Position numbers and translations under genes: made by a program
The notes under the pieces: generated by a model
Told to the model about the DNA's origin: nothing
The model's input: the letters and a program-made list of their open reading frames with translations, nothing else
The model's database searches: none
Source of the DNA: Prinia subflava
Lineage: Eukaryota; Chordata; Aves; Passeriformes; Cisticolidae
Length of the DNA: 64,000 nucleotides
Direction of reading: 5' to 3'
NCBI RefSeq assembly: GCF_021018805.1
Contig: NC_086251.1
Span: 40,556,767-40,620,766 of the forward strand
Shown here: one piece after another, positions 56,817 through 64,000 of the stretch
Position numbering within the stretch: the first letter of the stretch is position 1
How the letters are laid out: every line of letters begins with the position of its first letter

Positions 56817-57500
56817 TGAGGCAGTGCCCCACTGTACCTGCTGCTGTGGCTCCCTGCCTGGTGTTTGCCAGATTCCCAGCTATAGACACTTGTGTTTCCT
56901 GTAGTCTCAACACTGGCCGCAAGCTTCCGTGTACAGCAAGTGAACAGCTCAGGATGAATAAGCTGAATAATGGAACTTGTATACTTTGACTGCACCTAGG
57001 TTGCCCTACAAAAGATGCCCCTTTCCTCATCACAAGGAGCTCAGGATCAGAAATTCCAGGGGTTAGAAAAGCTAACAATAGCAGGCACTTACTGTTTGAA
57101 TCCTTATGTCAATTCATGTGCGTAGAACAGCAGGGATACTTGGAATCAGCCAGGCCCTTGAGGCAACAGAACGACCATCACAATCAGATTTAATATTTTT
57201 AAAAATGGAGTTTTCCTGCAGGCCAAGTTGCTAGGAACCTCTAAAAAACAAAGCTTGCACCCTTCCTTAAGTCACCTGCTTATATTCATCTTGGTTGTGG
57301 CAATGGTAGGGAATTATGACAAAACATATCCCTTCTTTTGTTTTCTTCTCAAGATGTTATTTTTCTAGATTCTAATTATTAAATATATTAAACTAGTTCT
57401 CTTGTGTAAAAGTTATGTTAAATGGTCACAGACTGGTCTGTGTTTTCACAGTAAGAATGACTATTTTGTATGAGAAAGTTGCAACAAGAAGCAAACAAGG

Positions 57501-57506
57501 AATAAA
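57501..57506 (+). promoter_or_regulatory. Candidate ZC2HC1C poly(A) signal
   Basis: AATAAA about 685 nt after the ZC2HC1C stop codon, in an A-rich context. Confidence 0.5.
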
Positions 57507-57529
57507 AAAACGCCACCAGCTCCTTTCAC

Positions 57530-59030
57530 AAGTCCTCCAGTAGCAAAAGCAGCAGCTCATGGGAGCCTAGGGAAAGATCTAAAGCAACTAGATTGGGCTG
57601 GAATAGTCAGAAGCTGAATATGAAGGAATACTGCAGCCTTCAGTGAGTGAACCTGACTCCTGAAAGAGGTTTGAGAGCTCCTGTCCTATAGATACGTGAG
57701 CAGAAATCTCAATCCCTTGGCACACCCTGGAAAAGCATGAAGGTCCAGAAAGGATCATTGCTGCACTGTGCCAACCAATGATGCATGTACAAATGAGAGA
57801 AAAGGCAGACTCTAAAAAAAGGGAAAATACTTTACTGTATTCAAACTGATCGGAGAAGCAAGACCACTGCTTCAGATAGCAAGAGGTAGGAAAGGGGTAT
57901 ACTGTAACCTTTATGCCAGCCTCCTTGGATTCATGAAAGGTATCAGTGATTTGAACACATTAGTTAAAAAATTCAGCACCACTGCCTGTCTTCTAATATT
58001 AACTCTGTTTCCCTTGCACTATGTTTTATTGACAATATTTAGTGGACCCTAAAGGTCAGCGGTGTAAATGGTGATGTGGACACACACAGAAAAGCATTTG
58101 ATGCTGTAAAATAAACCCACATGTTGGGGATTTTTCACAACTGACAGGCAAATGGCTAACACTGGGATTGAAAAGATTGAAACTAGATTAAACAAAAGTT
58201 ATTAAAATTAAATCACCAGGCTTCATTTGTTACCGGTTTTGGAGCTAATATAGGCAGTTCACCCCTTTTCACTATCCAGAAAGTCTCTAATAACTGGTTT
58301 AAAACTTAGGAACACGTTAGACCAAGTCTCAGGCTCAGCACAGAGATTTAGGGTGCTGCTTTGCTATCATGCTTGGTTACCCTGATGCTACTCAAGCTGT
58401 GTTACTCATGCCAGCTCAGCTTCCTCTTTTGCTCCTGCAGTACAATCCTCCTCTCAGAAACATGCTGCATTTTTAGCATCCAAATCTCTAGTGAATTTTA
58501 AGTCTTTAACTCTGCTCTGCCTGTCAAGATATTTCACAATTTAATAAAACTTCTGATAAAAGTGGCAGGCTTTAAGTACAGTGGGCAGGAACAGTTCGCT
58601 GAGCAGGTGTCAGGCAGGTTCTCCCTTCCTTAGGCCTTAATGATCTGTGAAGATCTGAGAGAAACAGGTACTTCTTCCCTCTAAGCCCCTCTTCCTATTA
58701 CTCATTTCCCCGTTTGGCACTCAAACTGAAGAAATAAACACACACACACACAAGCTCCTGACGTCACTAGGAGGAGATGTAGCAGTATGAGAAAAGAACG
58801 GGTTTTTTGTTTGATTGTTGTTGGTTTCTCTTAAGAAAGGGACAGAGAAACTACTCTTTTTTAACCACAGCAAAGAACCTAAAAGCCCTTTCACCCTCTT
58901 CCTATAAGCAAAAGAAAATAATCAGAATCAGAATACCACAAAACCAGATGACTGTATGCATATTTCCCTCTCCTCTCTTGGAAAAAAAAGACAAGAAAAA
59001 GAGTTCAAACACAGGAGTATGAGTTTAAAC
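57530..59030. other. Intergenic gap between convergent ZC2HC1C and NEK9
   Basis: About 1.5 kb between the two inferred 3' ends. It contains a short (CA)n run near 58738-58752 and another plus-strand AATAAA near 58110. No coding signal was seen. Confidence 0.5.
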
Positions 59031-59031
59031 A

Positions 59032-59037
59032 TTTATT
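59032..59037 (-). promoter_or_regulatory. Candidate NEK9 poly(A) signal
   Basis: TTTATT on the plus strand is AATAAA on the minus strand, about 2.35 kb past the NEK9 stop. It is the first such hexamer downstream, implying a long 3' UTR (59.0-61.39 kb) with no other gene in it. Confidence 0.5.
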
Positions 59038-61389
59038 TAAACAGAAATTCCAAACCACTCCACCCTTTAACCTTTCAAAGACAACAACAAACTAGTTTTC
59101 AGCCAGAGTGTCAGAGCAGGCATAAGTTGTGTTCCACTACAACAACTCAGTAGCAACACTAGCAGAGACCAACATATATGGAGCTAGCACTGCAAGAAGG
59201 GGAGAAGTAAAAAGGGTTTGAAACTGCTCAAAGGCACTTCTGCCTGCCTGCCTTTCTGTTTTCAGCCCAAGACAAAGGTGCTACCTTTAAACTGCTTTTT
59301 TTGTTGCATAGCTGGCTGGTGTGAAATCTGTGGTCTGTAACAGGCACAACCTGGATAGCGTGAATCCTCTAAGGCACATATGAGATTGCGGAGCACAGGG
59401 CATCCTGTCGGGAGCCCCAGTCCTCCACTAGATCCGAGGGGAATCCAGTCTGTGCACCTAGCTTCCCAACTGCAGAGCATTGAGAAATGAGGATAGCAGT
59501 GCACTGCAGGAGAGCGACTCTCAGCAGCTTGGTGCTTGCTTATTGGACATGGCTCAGGCTCAACTTTTCAGTCCTCAAAGGCACTGTTACACACGACCAA
59601 CGACCCTCAAGCTGGGACCCTGACCTGAGAACTGGCTCCAATACACGTGGGGGCAAGGAGAGCAGAGTCACAAGGGCAAACAAGCCTGGCTGTACCAGGG
59701 CACCTGATTCTCACCACCTCCCAGGAGGGCTCTCCTCCTGCCCTTCTTTTGGTAGCAATGGACAGGCACACCGGAACGATCCTTGCCCTGGACACTGCAT
59801 GGGGAAGACAGCACTTGATTCAGCTCCCAGATACTAGCAATAGGCACCAAATAAGTATTTAAGGAGCATTACATCACGAGCAAATGGTTTGGCATCCACC
59901 TCAAGACAAATGAGGAATGCTGGATTCCCTGGAAGAGTCTCTCAAAAGAAGTCTGTCAGAGGTGATACGATATCCACCTCCAGTAGACCTAAGGCAATTC
60001 TAGTAACATGCCATTGAGGGAGATCATTTAAGCCTGATGAAATCATAACCCCACTCTCACGGCAAAGGTGAGAGAACTTAGGACTCCTAGGAGAGGCCAT
60101 GTAAGGCAGGGGAGGCTAGCTGCTCCCAGGGATCCTACCAATTCCATAAGCTTTACTTCAAAGTCAGTTTGGTAATAAATTTAAGGGGAATAAAATTAAC
60201 CTCATTCTCTAACAGAAAATGAGTACATCTTGAGCATCAGACCATGCCTCTTCCCATCTCCAATTTTCTTGGGAAAGCTTCTCACTTCTTGAAAGAAGGT
60301 GAATTCCGGACTGAGATTTGATCATTCATGGTCTTTGGGGAAGGCTACATCCTGTGACCACAGCCATAGTGACCTATTCTGGGTAGGAAATGGCATTCCA
60401 GCTTCATCAGAACACTGAGTGGAAAAACACGGACTTTCCCACACCCACACAGAGTGTAGGCACAGGGACTGAGCAGAAGAGAAGCCAAGCAGGGAGCAGC
60501 TACAGGCTTATGCCAAGAAACCAGAAACTCTGGCACTCAAACCAAGTTGAACAGCTGGAGAAAGAAATGAGTAACTTAGTCTGAGGCCCAGATGCTTGGC
60601 ATCTGGTTGGGAGGCAGGTGGTCTGAGATTGAGAACTACAGATCCAATCTCAGACAGTCCCACTACTGCTACAGGAAACACCTGATTCACTCATCTCGGT
60701 GCACTGCCTGGAAGTTGGAAAGCCCTCGGCACCCAGAATAAAGCCTTCAAACTCTGTCTATGCAGACCAGTGGACACAGCTATATGGCCAGAAGCCATGC
60801 CTCGAGGCCAGGGACATGCTGTCTACTATTATCTCCCTAAAAGGAACATCTCCACTGCCTCCAGAATGATACATTTGCTGGTCCCTCTGCGCCTCAGCAG
60901 AGGGAAGCAGCCTCACCGGCGGGGCCTTACCATGTGGTAAGGAAAGAATCCTTCACCCCTCTGACATTAAGGTGGTGAGTCTTAGGGTTCAGCCAGCTTC
61001 AGCGTAAAACATGTTTCCTCCTCTCATCCAGAGATGCAGTGATGAATACTGGGGTCCCAAAGGCAGCTCCCAGGAAACAGTGAAACAATGAAAGGGCCAC
61101 AAGCTGCTACTGGAGCCATCGCCATAATGGGGCCGTTCTGCCTGATGTGCAGAATTGACAGATAAGGTACAAAGAGGAGCTGCTGCTGCTTCAACCACTG
61201 AGCTGGCCTAGAGCTCAAGGGCCCTCCCCCTCTCAAACTCACTCCTAGTTCATATCAAACGTACATGGGTGCTGCTCTGGAGCCTCCGGCCTCGCTCCTT
61301 GTCCGCGAGTGACCTGACGCCAGAAAAGCCGCTCTCTGCATTCGGTTAGTGTGCTGTGAAGTTAGATGGATCCCAGTGGGCTCAGGAGA

Positions 61390-64000
61390 CTAGAGGTTGG
61401 AGCGGCACGAGTCCGTTCCCAGGAGACACCAGGAATCTGAATCCACATCAGGTTTGGGATCCACTTCCATCTCCTCTTTGGTTGTCTGTGTTCCTTTGGA
61501 ATGAACCTTCACCTGTCAAAACACACAGCAGTTACCCAAACAGCGGCAGGACTAGCTGCAGAAATGCTAGAAGCTGCACAAGGCCCAGTTTGTATTCTCC
61601 ACAGCTCTTTGTGACTCTTTGCAACGTCTGACTGCCCATCCCGTCTCATCAGGAGAAATAAAGGTAAATCCCACGTCCCTCAAAGAGTGGGCTGTCATCA
61701 GCTTCTTCTTAGCTTCATTCCTGTCTTGCTACTGTCAGAGCCTGCATCAGCAGCTTCTACAAGAAACAGGCATCTCTCTTAGTCCCACTAAATTCTGTTC
61801 TGATAGAGATGGCTGTTAAGAGCTGTTTCTTTCTGCACAGTCTCCACAATCTGCAGGAGCATGGTGAGCCCTGAGCACGGATGTGCTCCCAGATGACGGA
61901 TTCTCACCTGCTGCATTTCCTCCATCCTCCTGCAGAACCGCTGGAGTTGGGCACTCAGACGAATGGTTTCCTGCTGCAGCTTCTTCTGATCATCCAGACA
62001 CTGTAAAACCAGGCCTCGGAGGTGTGTCACCTCCACTTGCAGAGCACTGCACATGCAGCCTGCACCAGGAGATGCATCCTTCCCTTCACCACATGGTAAG
62101 GTTGGACTCAGACAAGTAGGCTGCAGAGACATGGAAGGAAGTCAGGCCAGGTTTGAGTGCAAGGCCAGGAGCTGTATATGCCACAAGAAAAAAACATGCC
62201 CAGAGTGTTATCCCAGTTTGTTCCCCAACTTGAGAAATTTCTAGCAGGCAGGGTCAACAAGCTACTTCTCCTTCTGTCTTCTGTACAAAGCCACTAGCTT
62301 CCTTCTTTTCCTGGGAAGGTTGTTCCTGTCCTCCTATCACCAAAATCCTTCCGGTTTCCCCCCATTTCCCTAAGCGTAGGATCTGTGCCTCCTCCTGGGA
62401 CAGAAAACTCCTAGAGTTAGGTAGTCTCACTATACCAATTCTTTCTATATCAATTCCTTCTATATATCTATATCAATTTCTACATCAATTCTTCTTCCTA
62501 TCTCACAACAAATTCTGCTTTCCAGATTTCTGTTTTCTGCTAGGCTTCTGAGCCCTTGGCTTCTCTTTTTTTTCCAATTGCATTATACACATTTTCCCAT
62601 AGAACTAATCTCATTATTTTAAATCTGACCAAGAATCAGCTTTGTGTTCTAGATCCTTGGGAATTTTTCTCTTTGCAGCATCATCTCTGATTATCAGCCC
62701 TCCTATCTTCATCCAGATGAATTCAGCCAATCTAACAGTCTCTTCTCAGATCTGCCTGTAATTCAAACATTGCCATTTATGGTCCCCAAGAGCTTTTAGC
62801 CAAGCATTCACGTTGATAACATTACCCAGGGGTCTGTTTTGGGCTTGTTTAGTCCAACAGGTTCCTCAGAAGCCACTTTGAGTCCTTGAAGTTTCTGGTA
62901 AGGAAGAGTCTCCTTCTCAGGCTCTGAAGATGCCATGCTCAGAGGAAAGGGGCTGTCAGGCATGGGGATGAATTCAGCATTCTCTAGCTCCTGGATACAC
63001 AAAAGCAGCTCTGTCAGGCCTGCCAACTTCCCACAGGTCATTTCATCTTCTCAGTCTATGCACCAACACCCTCTTGTGGTTAAACAGGCAGCGAGGCCTT
63101 AAGGGCTCTGTGCAACACGGCTCTAAGAACCTATCCGAGTATCCCTCAAAGATGGAGGGGCCCACCCAGTTCTCCCAGCCTAGATCCCCATTTTAAGGCA
63201 TTTCTGAGGAAGCACATTACCTGCCGCAGCCAGCCAGGGCAGGAGCTGCTGTCAGCACTGTTGCCTCCCTTAGCTTCTGTAGTGCTGATCCAGCCCCCCA
63301 GCTCACGATCTGCTTCCATGGTTCCCCGAAAGCCTCCACTGGGACTGGGGGTTTCCGCTTCCTGTTCATTATCCTCTTCCTCTCCTCCCCCAGTTGTGCA
63401 GCTCTGAGCCACTAGCAAACAAAAAGTGAAAACTTTATGCTTTTCCCCACCTATGCTATTGGCAACACCTATGTTGCCAAACCCCAGATGGGGCAGAGAA
63501 GATGCACAAATTTATACTGTATGGTCCCAGTGAGAACACATGCCAGCATTATCTCCCTCAGCAGTTTAGCTCCTAACTCTCTGTAAGGGCTCTCTGTAAG
63601 GGCTTGTGTGCAGCAGTCTTTTGCAGTTTCTTGGGCCCAGGCCTCCTACAGGTCCAAGAAACTAGACTCCATGTCTACAGCAGCTGCTCCATAGAGCCCT
63701 TCCCCTATCAGCTCCCTTCAGTGAATTCCTCTCAGCTTTTCCTTGTCAAATTTAAGTTCCTTAACTACAAAGGCCTCTCTGCACTCATGTTGTTTCTTCT
63801 CTGTTTCAGTTGTTTCTTACTCAGGTTTGGGCCATCCCTTCCCATGCATGGAATTAACTAGATTTCTTCCCTTTGAGCTCTTCTGTGAGGTCTTTCAAGT
63901 ACAGAGGAACCATGCTGCAGGACAAACTTGATCCACTCAAACTAACCACTGAGTGGACTTAAACCAGAGCTCCCCAGAGCAAGTTACTTACCAGTACCAA
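61390..64000 (-). CDS. NEK9: NEK9, NIMA-related kinase 9 (C-terminal part; upstream exons off the right edge)
   Basis: Minus-strand exons are 64000-63992 (partial, ends at a GTAAGT donor), 63411-63221, 62990-62826, 62120-61908 and 61512-61390 (stop TAG). All junctions are GT-AG and in phase. The visible protein contains an acidic/glycine stretch ([20 protein letters not shown]), then [11 protein letters not shown], the conserved [18 protein letters not shown], and a coiled coil ([20 protein letters not shown] and following). The last exon holds the [10 protein letters not shown] motif; KGTQT is the dynein light chain (DYNLL) binding site described for NEK9. The end, [17 protein letters not shown], closely matches human. 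NEK9 is activated in mitosis and drives NEK6/7 and spindle assembly. The kinase and RCC1 domains lie outside the window. The coiled coil mediates oligomerisation in this family. Confidence 0.95.
62436..62500. repeat. Short degenerate minisatellite (TATATCAATTC-like units)
   Basis: Four or five imperfect copies of a unit like CTATATCAATTCCTT occur in a row inside a NEK9 intron. It is small and has no apparent function. Confidence 0.6.

Overview
This is nuclear DNA from a vertebrate, almost certainly a bird. It carries typical split genes with GT-AG introns. The introns are compact, there are strong CpG-rich promoters, and the only clear interspersed repeats are avian-type CR1 LINE 3' ends plus one solo LTR. 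The gene order is RPS6KL1, PGF, EIF2B2, MLH3, ACYP1, ZC2HC1C, NEK9. As far as I recall this is the same order as human 14q24.3, so the window is a conserved syntenic block and not an accessory or prokaryote-like region. The exact species cannot be told from the sequence alone. All gene names come from recognising the encoded proteins from memory; no database search was run.

Layout. 1-5.1 kb: the 5' half of RPS6KL1 (minus strand, five coding exons, remainder off the left edge), with a GC-rich promoter and an (ATC)n microsatellite just upstream. 5.1-10.1 kb: intergenic. 10.1-16.3 kb: PGF (minus strand, seven coding exons including the 63-nt heparin-binding exon). 16.3-25.2 kb: intergenic. 25.5-31.3 kb: EIF2B2 (plus strand, eight exons, complete, 351 aa). 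31.7-52.1 kb: MLH3 (minus strand, twelve coding exons, complete, about 1436 aa), tail-to-tail with EIF2B2. 52.2-53.2 kb: ACYP1 (minus strand, two exons, 99 aa). 54.0-57.5 kb: ZC2HC1C (plus strand), head-to-head with ACYP1. Their shared promoter region contains a 26-bp tandem repeat split by a 451-bp solo LTR. 59.0-64.0 kb: the 3' end of NEK9 (minus strand), tail-to-tail with ZC2HC1C.

The genes do not form one pathway. RPS6KL1 is a MIT-domain kinase-like protein. PGF is a secreted VEGF-family ligand. EIF2B2 is the beta subunit of the eIF2 nucleotide-exchange factor. MLH3 is a MutL homologue for mismatch repair and meiotic crossover. ACYP1 is a small acyl-phosphate hydrolase, ZC2HC1C a C2HC zinc-finger protein, and NEK9 a mitotic kinase. 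Base composition changes sharply across the window: the first 27 kb and 51.7-54.2 kb are GC-rich, while the introns of MLH3 (32-47 kb) are AT-rich.

I found no new multi-gene system. The most notable points are: a PGF heparin-binding exon far too short for ordinary ORF detection but intact in length, phase and splice sites; a 72-nt frame-preserving MLH3 exon that alone carries the DQHA endonuclease motif; an A10 tract inside the MLH3 stop exon; an ATG-repeat-derived upstream ORF whose stop overlaps the RPS6KL1 start codon; and a solo LTR inserted in a VNTR inside the ACYP1/ZC2HC1C promoter region.
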